Shown one piece after another: positions 42,710 to 51,991 of a stretch of 64,000 nt of DNA. The notes under the pieces were generated by a model. The model ran no database searches. It had not been told where the DNA came from and worked only from the letters and a program-made list of their open reading frames with translations. The position numbers and the translations under genes are program-made. Numbering within the stretch: position 1 is the first letter of the stretch; every line of letters starts with the position of its first letter. This stretch comes from Actinomycetes bacterium (lineage in GTDB: Bacteria; Actinomycetota; Acidimicrobiia; Acidimicrobiales; Palsa-688). The stretch lies in the NCBI GenBank assembly GCA_021809105.1, contig JAKBAM010000004.1, positions 62,001-126,000 on the forward strand, given 5' to 3'.

Positions 42710-43536
42710 GCCGCCCAGAACCCCCGGTCACCTCGGTGCGGGTCACCGCCGTACGGCCTGGGCGCCACCTCGAGCTCCCAGAGCACCTGGCGACCGAAGA
42801 GCCGCTGGAGATCCGGGCAGCCGGCCCACGCCAGGGACCATCGGCCGTGGCGGTGACCATGCGGACGCCGGGACACGACTTCGAACTGGCTGCGGGGTTC
42901 TTGGTCACCGAGGGCCTCGTCGGCCCGACAGGCATCGCCGCGGTCGGCTACTGCGCCACCGCCGAGCCTGAGCAACGCTGGAACACCGTCACCGTGTCGC
43001 TCCGGCACCCCTGGGTGCCACCGCCGGAGAGAAGGTTCCTCACCACGTCGTCGTGCGGCGTGTGCGGCAAGGCCAGCATCGACCAAGTCGAGCTGTCCTG
43101 CCCGGTGCTGCGACCGTCGGGGACCATCGACGCGTCGATGCTGGTATCCCTGCCCGACAGGCTGAGGAGGCACCAACGAGTGTTCGACCGGACCGGCGGT
43201 CTCCATGCCGCCGGCGTGTTCGGCATGGGCGGGGACGTCGTGGTCGTCCACGAGGACGTCGGCCGCCACAACGCCGTCGACAAGGTCATCGGCGACCTGG
43301 TGCTTCGCCCTCGCACCGGTGGCGACGAGCGGGCGCTGGTGCTCTCCGGGCGCGTCAGCTTCGAGATCGTCCAGAAAGCCGCCATTGCCGGTCTCGGACT
43401 CGTGGTCGCCGTCTCGGCGCCAACCAGCCTGGCCGTCAGCGCGGCAACTCGGCTCGGGGTTACCCTCGCGGGGTTCGTGCGAGGCGGTCGATGCAATCTG
43501 TACAGCCACCCGGAGCGAGTCGCTCTCGACCGCTAG
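42703..43536 (+). CDS. fdhD: Formate dehydrogenase accessory sulfurtransferase FdhD
   Basis: 277 residues. The mobile-loop active-site pair Cys118-x2-Cys121 (SSCGVCGKASID) takes sulfur from a cysteine desulfurase and passes it to the Mo-bisMGD cofactor of formate dehydrogenase. EEPLEIR, TPGHDFELAAGFLVTEG, DVGRHNAVDKVIG, SGRVSFEIVQKA and VSAPTSLAV are family blocks. GTG 42703 lies within the last codons of mobA, so the two are coupled. No formate dehydrogenase gene is in the window. Confidence 0.95.
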   Translation: MLSRPEPPVTSVRVTAVRPGRHLELPEHLATEEPLEIRAAGPRQGPSAVAVTMRTPGHDFELAAGFLVTEGLVGPTGIAAVGYCATAEPEQRWNTVTVSLRHPWVPPPERRFLTTSSCGVCGKASIDQVELSCPVLRPSGTIDASMLVSLPDRLRRHQRVFDRTGGLHAAGVFGMGGDVVVVHEDVGRHNAVDKVIGDLVLRPRTGGDERALVLSGRVSFEIVQKAAIAGLGLVVAVSAPTSLAVSAATRLGVTLAGFVRGGRCNLYSHPERVALDR

Positions 43537-43556
43537 CGCACCGGGGTACCGCCGCC

Positions 43557-44798
43557 CTACTTCTGCTCGACCTTCGGTTCCTTCGGGAGGCCGAGGATGC
43601 GCTCAGCCACGATATTGCGCTGAATCTGCGCGGCTCCGCCCCAAATGCTCTCAGAACGGGCGAAGAAGAAGGTCGCTTGCAGGACGCTCGGCGCGTATCC
43701 GGGGCGAGGCGTGCTGCGGCCGATCCCCGGAACGAAGCTGTCCTCGCCGGAACCGCCGAGCACCTGCCCGGCCGGCCCCAGGATGTCGATGGCCAGATCG
43801 GTGATCCGCTGGTGGTACTCCGACCAGAACATCTTGTTGGTGGCGCTCAGCGCAGCTAGATCGGGATCCTTGCTCTTGTTGAGCACCCCGGTCAGCGAGC
43901 GAAAGCCGTTGATCTCCATGATCTTCACGGTGGACCAGGCGCGAGCCAGCTCTTGGCGCACCACGGCGTCCTCGTTCTTCCCATTGCCGCGGGCAAGGTC
44001 GATCACCGCCTCCAGCTCCTTTTGGAAACGCCGGTGCCCCGTGGTGGCGCTGGTTCCTCGCTCGAAGCCAAGAGTGGTCATCGCCACCTTCCACCCGTTG
44101 TTGACACCACCGACCACGTTGGCCTTCGGGCAGCGGGCATCGGTAAAAAACACCTCGTTGAACTCGGCCGACCCGCTGATCTGCGTGATCGGCCGGACGT
44201 CGACTCCAGCCTGGCGCATCGGCACGAGCAGGTAGGAGATACCTGCGTGCTTCGGCAGGTCTAGGTCCGTGCGGGCCAGGAGGAAGATGTAATCGGCATT
44301 CTGAGCCTGGCTGGTCCAGATCTTCTGCCCGTTGATACGCCACTCGTCGCCGTCCAACACCGCCGTCGTCTTGAGCGCAGCCAGGTCAGAGCCGGCATCG
44401 GGTTCGGAGAAGCCCTGGCACCAGCCGATCTGGCCTCGCATGATGCCGGGAAGGAACTCCCGCTTCTGCTCCTCGGTGCCCCACTGCAGGATGGTCGGAC
44501 CTACCAGCGTGTCTCCGAAGAAGTCGGCTCGCAGGGGTGCCCCGGCCCGGGCAAATTCCTCGTTGAGCACAACCGCCTCCATGGTCGAGAGGCCCTTGCC
44601 GCCGTATTCCGCGGGCCAAGAGGCGCAGATCCAGCCACCCTCAAACAGCGCCTTGTTCCACTCTTCCGACCACGAGGCACGCTCCTCGGGCAGCATCTCG
44701 AAACCCGGGGATCCCCACCCGAGCGGCAGGTGCTCCCCGAGCCAGCTCCGGATCTCGGCCCGGAACGCTTCGGCCTCGGGGGGGTAAGTCAGGTCCAT
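43557..44798 (-). CDS. Acyl-CoA dehydrogenase
   Basis: 413 residues of the acyl-CoA dehydrogenase family: ASWPAEYGGKGLS, GFSEPDAGSDLAALKTTA, WRINGQKIWTSQAQNADYIFLLARTD, GFERGT and the C-terminal RSESIWGGAAQIQRNIVAERILGLPKEP. It oxidises an acyl-CoA to the 2,3-enoyl form with FAD; the PKHAGISYLLVPM and FNEVFF blocks place it with the FadE17-like group of actinobacteria. ATG 44798 lies six bases after TACCAT (leaderless). Divergent from the GH38 gene. Confidence 0.92.
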   Translation of the reverse strand: MDLTYPPEAEAFRAEIRSWLGEHLPLGWGSPGFEMLPEERASWSEEWNKALFEGGWICASWPAEYGGKGLSTMEAVVLNEEFARAGAPLRADFFGDTLVGPTILQWGTEEQKREFLPGIMRGQIGWCQGFSEPDAGSDLAALKTTAVLDGDEWRINGQKIWTSQAQNADYIFLLARTDLDLPKHAGISYLLVPMRQAGVDVRPITQISGSAEFNEVFFTDARCPKANVVGGVNNGWKVAMTTLGFERGTSATTGHRRFQKELEAVIDLARGNGKNEDAVVRQELARAWSTVKIMEINGFRSLTGVLNKSKDPDLAALSATNKMFWSEYHQRITDLAIDILGPAGQVLGGSGEDSFVPGIGRSTPRPGYAPSVLQATFFFARSESIWGGAAQIQRNIVAERILGLPKEPKVEQK

Positions 44799-44804
44799 GG
44801 CCGC

Positions 44805-44810
44805 ATGGTA
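44805..44810 (-). promoter_or_regulatory. Putative -10 element of the 43557-44798 acyl-CoA dehydrogenase
   Basis: TACCAT on the minus strand, six bases before ATG 44798, no ribosome binding site. Faces away from the GH38 element 31 bases to the right. Confidence 0.5.
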
Positions 44811-44841
44811 CGCGGCGCGAGCTCCTCCATCGGCCGCCGCC

Positions 44842-44847
44842 TACCCT
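44842..44847 (+). promoter_or_regulatory. Putative -10 element of the GH38 mannosidase gene (leaderless)
   Basis: TACCCT six bases before ATG 44854. With the opposing TACCAT it forms a compact divergent promoter pair. Confidence 0.5.
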
Positions 44848-44853
44848 GTGAGG

Positions 44854-47556
44854 ATGGCTCGCAAGGTTGCCGTCGTCGCCCATACGCACTGGGACCGCGA
44901 GTGGTACCTCTCCTTCCAATCGTTCCGCCACAGGCTCGTCGAGGTCCTAGACGAGCTGCTGCCACGGCTCGAGGCCGACCCGGGCGCTGGTACGTTCCTC
45001 CTCGACGGGCAGCTGGCGGTCGTCGATGACTACCTCGAGGTCCGCCCGGAGGCGGCCGCTGCTCTGGCCCGGCTCACCGCCTCCGGACGCCTGACCATCG
45101 GACCGTGGTATGTACTGATGGACGAGTTCCTCGTCTCGGCCGAGACAATCGTGCGCGACTTGCAGATGGGCCTGGCCGCGGCCGTTCGCTTCGGTGGGGC
45201 ATCACCCGTCGGATACCTGCCCGACATGTTCGGCCACGTTGGTCAGATGCCACAGATCCTTCGCCAAGCGGGAATCGACCATGCGGTGGTCTGGCGCGGC
45301 GTGCCGGCGGAAGTCGACCGGACGGCGTTTTGGTGGCGCTCTCCTGATGGCTCTACCGTCCGCGCCGAATATCTGCCGGTCGGCTACGCCATCGGCGCCC
45401 ACCTACCGTCCGACCCCGGGGCCCTGATCCGGCGACTGCGGGCCGAGGAGGCGGAGCTGGCACCTTTCCTGCGCTCGGAGCGCGACCCGATCCTCCTCAT
45501 GAACGGGACGGATCACCAAGCCCCTCAGACCGGTCTGACCGAGCTGCTGGCGGCCGCCAACCGTCACCAAAAGGACTTCGACATACAGCAGGTCTCGCTG
45601 CCGGGCTACCTCGCCGTGGCGCCGACCGATGCCCTGCCGGAGTGGAGCGGGGAGCTGCGCTCGGGTGCACGCGCCAACCTTCTCATGGGCGTCGTCTCCA
45701 ACCGGGTCGACGTCCGCGTAGCTGCGGCTCGGGCGGAGCTGGCTCTCGAAAGGCGAGCGGAGCCCCTCGCCGCGTTGTGGTGCTCCACCGACGCGTGGCC
45801 CGCTCGGCTGCTCGATTTGGCCTGGAGAGAGGTGGTTCGCAACGCCGCCCACGACTCGGTCTGTGGCTGCTCTGCCGACGAGGTCGGCACGGCGGTGCTG
45901 CACCGGTACTCCGAAGCCGAGGCCATCGGATCGGCAATCGCCGCTGACGCGCTCGAAGCCGCGGCTGCGACTTTCAGAGCGGGCCCGGTCGTGCTCAACG
46001 CTGCAGCCCGGGCCCGCAGCGGCGTGATCGAGCTCATCGTCCCTGGCTCGGAACCACCGCCGGGATCGCAGGTGCTCTGCGTGACTGGCGCAGGTGTCAC
46101 GGAGAAGGCGGGGGCCGGACGAGACCTCGCAATGTTGCTCGCCGAGCTGACCACCGAAGGCTGGCTGCACGACGGGCGGCCGACCAGCGCGACGGTGAGG
46201 TTGACTGGTGAAGGAGTGGAGCTGGACCTCGTTTCGGACGCCGCCGCAGCACGGGCCCGCAGTCGGGGCGCCATCGACGGGCCGGGCACGCCGATCGGGC
46301 TTCGGTCTGTCGGGTCCCCCTCCAGCGCCTCGGTCATGGCCGAGGCTTACGCCCAAGCGGGCGCCAATCGCGACCGTCCTCTGCGCGTGCGCGTCGATCG
46401 CCGTGCCTCCAACCGCGTCGCCGTCCGCGTCGGGCCAGTCCCCGGCTACGGGTGGGCGACCTGGAAGGCCGGACCGCCGGCTGGCGATCCCGTCGACGGC
46501 GGCTCGAACTGGCTGAGCAACGGGCTGATCCACGTTGCCGTCAGCCCCTCGGACGGCACGTTCTCCATCAACGGGCTGGCAGGGCTTGGTCGATTGGTCG
46601 ACGACGGTGACGCTGGGGACACCTACAACTACTCGCCGCCCCTGGCCGACAACGTCGTCGACCGGCCCGAGTCAGTGGATGTCGAGTGCACCGAGTCTGG
46701 TCCCGTCCGAGGTCGACTCAGGGTGCTACGGCGCTACCGGTGGCCGTCGGGCATCATCGAGGGCCGGCGCGTCGGAGCCGAGGACGTCGAGGTCATCACC
46801 TGGCTGGAGATCCGCTCGGGCGAGACTGCAGTACGGGTCCAGACGACCTTCGACAATCGGTGCCGCGACCATCGGCTTCGCGCCTGGTTCCCGCTCCCGT
46901 CACGAACGGATCACTCGCTGGCCGAGTGCGCGCTCGGGACGGTACGGCGCGGCCTGCAGGCGGAGGGCGGACAGGGAGAGCGGGCGCTGGCCACATACCC
47001 GGCCCGCCGATTCGTGAGCGCCGGTGGCCTCACCGTGACCCACGAGGGTGCCGCCGAGTACGAAGTGGTGGACAACGGCTGGTCATTGGCAGTGACCCTC
47101 CTCCGGGCGACCGGGATGCTGTCGCGCCCGGCCCTCGCCTACCGGCCCAACGCCGCAGGGCCACCACTGGTGGTCGAAGGACCCCAGATGGCCGGGCGGT
47201 TGACCAGTCGCTGCGCGGTGGCCCTCGGCGTCACGGATCCCTACGCTTTCGCCGACGACGCTTGGATTCCGCTGGACGTGGTGACCGGCACCGGGGAGGG
47301 TGACGGGACCGGCGACCGCGGCATGGCCGAGACCGGCACTCGGCTGGAGATAACCGGGGCCGAGGTGTCGGCGTTGAGGTATCACGACGGCGGCCTCGAA
47401 GTGCGGGTGTTCAACCCGTCGGATGACACCACCGAGGTCGCGATACCCCGCCGGAGAGGCTGGTTGGTGGATCTGCGGGGTCACCCCATCGAAGCCTGGG
47501 AAGGCTCGTTCGTGCTCCGGGCGTGGGGCATGGCCACTGCGCGGCTCGATCTCTGA
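44854..47556 (+). CDS. Glycoside hydrolase family 38 alpha-mannosidase
   Basis: 900 residues. The catalytic domain has the zinc ligands HTHWDREWY (His10, His12... Asp14) and the nucleophile Asp124 in YLPDMFGHVGQMPQIL; NAAHDSVCGCSADEV is the conserved domain end. A helical middle domain and C-terminal beta domains follow. Members remove alpha-linked mannose, or 2-O-mannosylglycerate in the MngB branch. No signal peptide is visible, so a cytoplasmic role on imported or internal glycans is likely. No other sugar genes are adjacent. Confidence 0.93.
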   Translation: MARKVAVVAHTHWDREWYLSFQSFRHRLVEVLDELLPRLEADPGAGTFLLDGQLAVVDDYLEVRPEAAAALARLTASGRLTIGPWYVLMDEFLVSAETIVRDLQMGLAAAVRFGGASPVGYLPDMFGHVGQMPQILRQAGIDHAVVWRGVPAEVDRTAFWWRSPDGSTVRAEYLPVGYAIGAHLPSDPGALIRRLRAEEAELAPFLRSERDPILLMNGTDHQAPQTGLTELLAAANRHQKDFDIQQVSLPGYLAVAPTDALPEWSGELRSGARANLLMGVVSNRVDVRVAAARAELALERRAEPLAALWCSTDAWPARLLDLAWREVVRNAAHDSVCGCSADEVGTAVLHRYSEAEAIGSAIAADALEAAAATFRAGPVVLNAAARARSGVIELIVPGSEPPPGSQVLCVTGAGVTEKAGAGRDLAMLLAELTTEGWLHDGRPTSATVRLTGEGVELDLVSDAAAARARSRGAIDGPGTPIGLRSVGSPSSASVMAEAYAQAGANRDRPLRVRVDRRASNRVAVRVGPVPGYGWATWKAGPPAGDPVDGGSNWLSNGLIHVAVSPSDGTFSINGLAGLGRLVDDGDAGDTYNYSPPLADNVVDRPESVDVECTESGPVRGRLRVLRRYRWPSGIIEGRRVGAEDVEVITWLEIRSGETAVRVQTTFDNRCRDHRLRAWFPLPSRTDHSLAECALGTVRRGLQAEGGQGERALATYPARRFVSAGGLTVTHEGAAEYEVVDNGWSLAVTLLRATGMLSRPALAYRPNAAGPPLVVEGPQMAGRLTSRCAVALGVTDPYAFADDAWIPLDVVTGTGEGDGTGDRGMAETGTRLEITGAEVSALRYHDGGLEVRVFNPSDDTTEVAIPRRRGWLVDLRGHPIEAWEGSFVLRAWGMATARLDL

Positions 47557-47614
47557 CAGCCCCGCCACCGTGCGCCATACGCCAGCTCAGCTTGGCTGGT
47601 TGGTCTACGAGCGT

Positions 47615-48529
47615 CTAGTAGCCGTGGTGCACATCGACGACACCCTCCAGCGTCTTGCCCGCGGCGAAGAGCCGAACGTTGTTGGTTATACGCCGCGCCA
47701 GCAGCGGCTCGACCATGTCCTGGGTGTCAGCGGTGTGGGGGGTCACGATGCAGTTGGCTCGGTTCCACAGGGGGTGCCCATCGGGCAGCGGTTCCGGGTC
47801 GGTCACGTCCAGCGCGGCACCGCCGATGGTGCCACCGTCGAGCGCCGCCACCAAGGCGGCGGTGTCCACGTGCGCTCCCCGGGCCACGTTGACCAGCCAA
47901 GCCGACGGACTCATGGCTGCCAGCTGTGGGGCAGCGATCACATGGCGGGTCTCGGGCGTGAGCGCCAGCGCCAGGAAGACCACCAGCGCCGGGGGCAACA
48001 CGTCGTCGAGCCTGTCGAGCCCAACAGTGGCGGCCGCGGCGGCTACCGGATCAGGGCGGCGACGCACAACCGTGGCGCGCACTCTCCAGGGGGCTAGGAG
48101 GCGCAGGAGCTCATCTGTGATGCCGCCGGCACCCAGCACCACGACTTCGGCATCGTAGAGGGAAACTCCTTCGGGACGACCCCAGGAGGTGGCGCGGATC
48201 CTGCTGGGGAGCACCCGAAGCCCGGACAGGGCCAACATCAACGCGTGCTCGGCCACCGGTTCGGCGTAGGCGCCCTTGGCCGAAGTCCACAGCGCAGCGG
48301 CACCGAACAGGCCAGCTTGATGCACCCTCTCCACACCGGCCATCGGCAGCTGCACCCATCGAGGGCCGGTGCGGGCCAGCACGCCACGCAGCCCGTCGAT
48401 CTTGCGATGGTCCACCCACACGAGCGCGTCAGCCGGACCGTCGGCGCGGGCCACTCGCCCTCCCCCCGCCTCGACCGCCTCGGTGGCGAAATTGGGCTGC
48501 GTGGGGCCGACGGCCACGGTGGGGGTCAT
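47615..48529 (-). CDS. D-isomer-specific 2-hydroxyacid dehydrogenase
   Basis: 304 residues. The NAD-binding domain has VVVLGAGGITDELLRLL in place of the usual GxGxxG, and the catalytic residues are NVARGAHVD (Arg), DVTDPEPLPDGHPLW (Glu) and TPHTAD (His). Substrate cannot be told; glyoxylate/hydroxypyruvate or phosphoglycerate-like acids are typical. ATG 48529 is preferred over ATG 48538 because TAGCAT lies seven bases before it. Confidence 0.88.
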   Translation of the reverse strand: MTPTVAVGPTQPNFATEAVEAGGGRVARADGPADALVWVDHRKIDGLRGVLARTGPRWVQLPMAGVERVHQAGLFGAAALWTSAKGAYAEPVAEHALMLALSGLRVLPSRIRATSWGRPEGVSLYDAEVVVLGAGGITDELLRLLAPWRVRATVVRRRPDPVAAAAATVGLDRLDDVLPPALVVFLALALTPETRHVIAAPQLAAMSPSAWLVNVARGAHVDTAALVAALDGGTIGGAALDVTDPEPLPDGHPLWNRANCIVTPHTADTQDMVEPLLARRITNNVRLFAAGKTLEGVVDVHHGY

Positions 48530-48536
48530 CGGTCGC

Positions 48537-48542
48537 ATGCTA
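48537..48542 (-). promoter_or_regulatory. Putative -10 element of the 2-hydroxyacid dehydrogenase gene
   Basis: TAGCAT on the minus strand, seven bases before ATG 48529; it overlaps the alternative ATG at 48538 and so argues for the later start. Confidence 0.45.
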
Positions 48543-48599
48543 GGCAGTGCTAAGACGACCCGTGCCGTGCGGCTCCGCCCTTGAAGCGCCGGGGCCGGG

Positions 48600-50336
48600 C
48601 TACATGCGCTCGGGGGCCTCGATGCCGAGCAGTGCCAACCCGTGAGCGAGGACCGCGGCGGTGTGGGCACAAAGCTCCAGCCTGCTGTCTCTCGTCTCCT
48701 CGGTGGCTGCCCGGAGGACCGGGCAATTCTCGAAGAAGCAGGTGAAATCGCCAGCCAGATCGAACAGGTACGTGCACAGCTTGTGGGGGCTCCATGTCTC
48801 CAGCGCGCCCTGGATTGCGGCTTCGTAGCCGAGGAGCCTCCGGGCCAGAGCCCGCTCGGCTGGTCCGTCCAGCGTGACGGGCACCCGCCCCGACCCGTAC
48901 GCGGACCGGTCGATGCCACCGCGCCGGAAGATCGACCGGATCCGGGCGACGGCGTACTGGAGGTAGGGGGCGGTGTTGCCCTCCATGGCGAGAAGGCGAT
49001 CCCAGTCGAAGACGTACTCACGGGCCCGGTCGGTCGACAGGTCCCCGTACTTGAGAGCCCCCACTCCCACCGCCTGCGCCACTCCAGCCTGCTCGTCGGC
49101 GCTCAGACCAGGGCTTTTCTCCTGCACCTTGCCCGCGGCCCGGGACACGGCCTCCTCCACGAGCTCGATCAGCTTGACGGCTTCTCCGGCTCGGGAACGG
49201 AAGATCTTGCCGTCCGGACCCAGCATGTTGCCAATTGACACGTGCACCGCGTCCGCCCCATCGGGGATCCACCCAGCCTGACGCCCGACCGCGAAGCACA
49301 TGGCGAAGTGCTGGCGCTGCGGGGCTCCGACGACGTAGAGGGCCCGGTCGGCACGGAGCCGCCCGAAGCGATCCTTGAGGGCGGCCAGGTCGGTGGTGGC
49401 GTAGCCGAAGCCTCCGTCGGACTTCTGCACGATCAGAGGCAGCGGCTCGCCGCCGCGCCCGGCGAAACCGGGGGGGAAAACACAGCGAGCCCCTTCACTG
49501 TCCACCAGCAACCCTGCCGCCTCGAGCTCCGCGACGACGCCTGGGAGAAGGTCGTTGTAAAAGCTCTCCCCGACCACGTCCTCGGGGGTCAGCAGCACCC
49601 CGAGGCGGTGATAGACCTCACTGAAGTACCGCATGCTCTCATCGACGAGGATCCGCCACAGCCGAAGCGTCTCGGGGTCTCCCGACTGGAGGAGCACGAC
49701 CCGGCGGCGAGCGCGCTCTTTGAGCTCGTCGGAGGCATCGAAAACGGCTCGGGCCTGGCGGTAGAAGCCGTCGAGATCCCCTACCGACAGCTCTCGGGCA
49801 CCCAGCTCCTCGCCTATGTCGACCAGGTGCTCGATGAGCATCCCGAAGGGCGTGCCCCAGTCGCCGATGTGGTTCTCCCGGACGACGTGGTGGCCGGCGA
49901 AGGCTGCCAACCGGCAGAGGGCGTCGCCCACGATCGTGGTCCGGACGTGGCCGGCGTGCAACTCCTTGGCCACATTGGGAGCCGAGTAGTCCACCACGAC
50001 GGTCCACGGAACCTCGACCGAGTCGACCCCGAGGCGGGGGTCCGACGCCGCTGCGGCCAGTGAGGCCGCGAGGAACCCTCGCTCCAGTGTCAGGTTGATA
50101 AACCCCTTGCGGTGGACCTCGGCCACCGCCACACCCTGAAGGTCGACGGAAGCCAGCACATGAGCGGCCAGCTCTGCCGGTGGCTGGCCCATCTGCTTGG
50201 CCAGAGAAAGGGCGCCGTTGGCCTGGAAATCAGTTCCTGCCTGGCTGGAAGGGCGCAGGACCGGATCCCAGCCGGGCGCGACCGTGTCGAAGCCGACCTG
50301 GAGGCGGGTGGCAAGTGCAGCATGTAGTCCGGCCAT
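48600..50336 (-). CDS. argS: Arginyl-tRNA synthetase
   Basis: 578 residues: N-terminal Add-1 domain, class I catalytic core with HAGH (127-130, in APNVAKELHAGH) and ENHIGDWGTPFG, then the FRSRAGEAVKL segment where KMSKS would be, and a DALR anticodon-binding C-terminus (ILRAATEETRDSRLELCAHTAAVLAHGLALLG). It charges tRNA-Arg and, as a family trait, needs the tRNA for activation. CACCAT lies six bases before ATG 50336 on the minus strand. Confidence 0.97.
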   Translation of the reverse strand: MAGLHAALATRLQVGFDTVAPGWDPVLRPSSQAGTDFQANGALSLAKQMGQPPAELAAHVLASVDLQGVAVAEVHRKGFINLTLERGFLAASLAAAASDPRLGVDSVEVPWTVVVDYSAPNVAKELHAGHVRTTIVGDALCRLAAFAGHHVVRENHIGDWGTPFGMLIEHLVDIGEELGARELSVGDLDGFYRQARAVFDASDELKERARRRVVLLQSGDPETLRLWRILVDESMRYFSEVYHRLGVLLTPEDVVGESFYNDLLPGVVAELEAAGLLVDSEGARCVFPPGFAGRGGEPLPLIVQKSDGGFGYATTDLAALKDRFGRLRADRALYVVGAPQRQHFAMCFAVGRQAGWIPDGADAVHVSIGNMLGPDGKIFRSRAGEAVKLIELVEEAVSRAAGKVQEKSPGLSADEQAGVAQAVGVGALKYGDLSTDRAREYVFDWDRLLAMEGNTAPYLQYAVARIRSIFRRGGIDRSAYGSGRVPVTLDGPAERALARRLLGYEAAIQGALETWSPHKLCTYLFDLAGDFTCFFENCPVLRAATEETRDSRLELCAHTAAVLAHGLALLGIEAPERM

Positions 50337-50412
50337 GCCCTCATGGTGGCGTCAACTCGGGGGGGAAGGCGAACCGGTCGGGCCACAGCAGGTGTCCCAG
50401 CGCCCCCACCGG

Positions 50413-50418
50413 TAGGGT
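50413..50418 (+). promoter_or_regulatory. Putative -10 element of the ABC ATPase gene
   Basis: TAGGGT ten bases before ATG 50429, no Shine-Dalgarno sequence. Confidence 0.4.
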
Positions 50419-50428
50419 GCCCGCCGTC

Positions 50429-51217
50429 ATGGCTTCCACCCCCGCGCTCCATTTCGATGCGGTGGACCTGGACCGGGATGGCACCTCGGTGCTCCGCGGG
50501 GTCGACCTCACGGTCGGGCCGGATGAGTGGTGGATAGTCCTCGGGCCCAACGGGTCAGGCAAGACGACCATGTTCCAGCTGGCGTCGGGGTACCTGTTCC
50601 CAACCCGAGGCAGCGTCGAGATCCTCGGCTACCGGCTGGGCTCCGTCGACGTCCGCCAGCTGCGAGAGCGCATAGGTTTGGTCAGCGCAGCGGTGGCCAA
50701 GATGCTGGTGCCCTCGCTGACAGCTGCGGAGGTCGTGATGTCGGCCCGCCACGGCGCCCTGGAGCCATGGTGGCACCGTTACGACGAAGCCGAACGGGCC
50801 AAAGCTCACAGCCTGCTCGCTGCGGCCGGCTTCGACGCCATCGCCGATCGCCCCTTCGGGGTGCTGTCGGAAGGCGAGCGCCAGCAGGTGCTGCTGGCTC
50901 GGTCTCTCATGGTACGTCCCGACCTCCTGCTGCTCGACGAGCCAGCAGCCGGGTTGGACCTCGGAGGCCGTGAGCGATTGGTCGCCCGCCTGGGCCAGCT
51001 GACGATGAACCCGGGCTCGCCGCCCGCGGTGATGATCACCCACCACGTGGAAGAGATCCCCGTGGGAGCCACACACGCGCTCCTCTTGAGGGAGGGTCGG
51101 GTCGTCGCTGCGGGTCCCATCGTGGAGACCCTCACCGACGGCGCGGTCTCGACGACTTTCGGACTGCGCCTGAGGCTCCGTCACCACGAGGGTCGCTGGA
51201 GCTGCCGGGCGGCGTGA
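50429..51217 (+). CDS. ABC transporter ATP-binding protein, no adjacent permease
   Basis: 262 residues. Walker A GPNGSGKTT (39-47), signature LSEGERQQ (146-153; the usual LSGGQ is LSEGE), Walker B LLLLDEPAAGLD (166-177) and the switch His region ITHHVEEIP. It resembles the ModF/iron-chelate-type ATPases with an isolated nucleotide-binding unit. argS lies upstream (divergent) and a convergent hydrolase starts directly at its stop, so the membrane subunit must be encoded elsewhere if this is a transporter. Confidence 0.9.
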   Translation: MASTPALHFDAVDLDRDGTSVLRGVDLTVGPDEWWIVLGPNGSGKTTMFQLASGYLFPTRGSVEILGYRLGSVDVRQLRERIGLVSAAVAKMLVPSLTAAEVVMSARHGALEPWWHRYDEAERAKAHSLLAAAGFDAIADRPFGVLSEGERQQVLLARSLMVRPDLLLLDEPAAGLDLGGRERLVARLGQLTMNPGSPPAVMITHHVEEIPVGATHALLLREGRVVAAGPIVETLTDGAVSTTFGLRLRLRHHEGRWSCRAA

Positions 51218-51925
51218 TCAGCGGACGTGCTCCTTCAGGAAATCCACGGCGCGGCCCCAGGCGACAGCGGCGTGCTCGGGGTCGTAGGTGCCCAGCAGGT
51301 TCTCGTCGTTGACGAAGGCGTGGCCGGCGGGGTACTCGTGGACCTGGGGCGTGACTTTGGACTCGCTGCGCACCTTGTCTGCGACGCCGCGAGCTGCATC
51401 GACTGGCATGAAAGCGTCCGAGCTCCCGATGTGCATCTGGACCGCCGCCTCGATGCCAGATAGGTCGGGCAGGTCCGGGCCCACCGGATAGAAGGGTACT
51501 GCCGCGGACACCCGCTCCCCCTCTTGGGCCGCCAGGGTGAGCACGAAGCGCCCACCCATGCAGAAGCCAATGGCCCCGACCGTGGAGCTGGTCGTCTCCG
51601 GGCGCGACAGCACGAAGTCCACGGCGCCACCCAGATCGCGAGCGGCACTTGCGAGCGGCAATGCCTGCATCAGGGCGCCCGCCTCGTCGGCGTCATGGGT
51701 CGTCGCCCCGCCATAGAGATCCGGGGCCAGCGCGACGAAACCCTTGCCAGCCAGGCGATCGGCGATCGCACCTATGTGAGACGTGAGGCCCCACCACTCC
51801 TGGATGACGATCACCCCCGGACCGGCACCCGACGGCGGAAGGGCCAAGTAGCCGTGCGCCTCTCCACCGTTGCTGGGAAAGGTGACGTTCTGCTGCGGGT
51901 TGGTGTGCTCGGTGTCTGCCACCAT
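51218..51925 (-). CDS. Dienelactone hydrolase family protein
   Basis: 235 residues with the Cys-Asp-His triad Cys122 (GFCMGG), Asp170 (GSSDAFMP) and His202 (PAGHAFVN), plus VIVIQEWWGLTSHIGAIADRLAGKGFVALAPDLY. The family opens dienelactones in chlorocatechol breakdown, but many members have other ester substrates. Its stop abuts the convergent ABC gene with no gap. Confidence 0.93.
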   Translation of the reverse strand: MVADTEHTNPQQNVTFPSNGGEAHGYLALPPSGAGPGVIVIQEWWGLTSHIGAIADRLAGKGFVALAPDLYGGATTHDADEAGALMQALPLASAARDLGGAVDFVLSRPETTSSTVGAIGFCMGGRFVLTLAAQEGERVSAAVPFYPVGPDLPDLSGIEAAVQMHIGSSDAFMPVDAARGVADKVRSESKVTPQVHEYPAGHAFVNDENLLGTYDPEHAAVAWGRAVDFLKEHVR

Positions 51926-51991
51926 GGGCCTCTACCCGGCTCCTCACCCCCCGCTCACACTTTCCTAAAGTGACCGTGGCTCACTTCTCCC

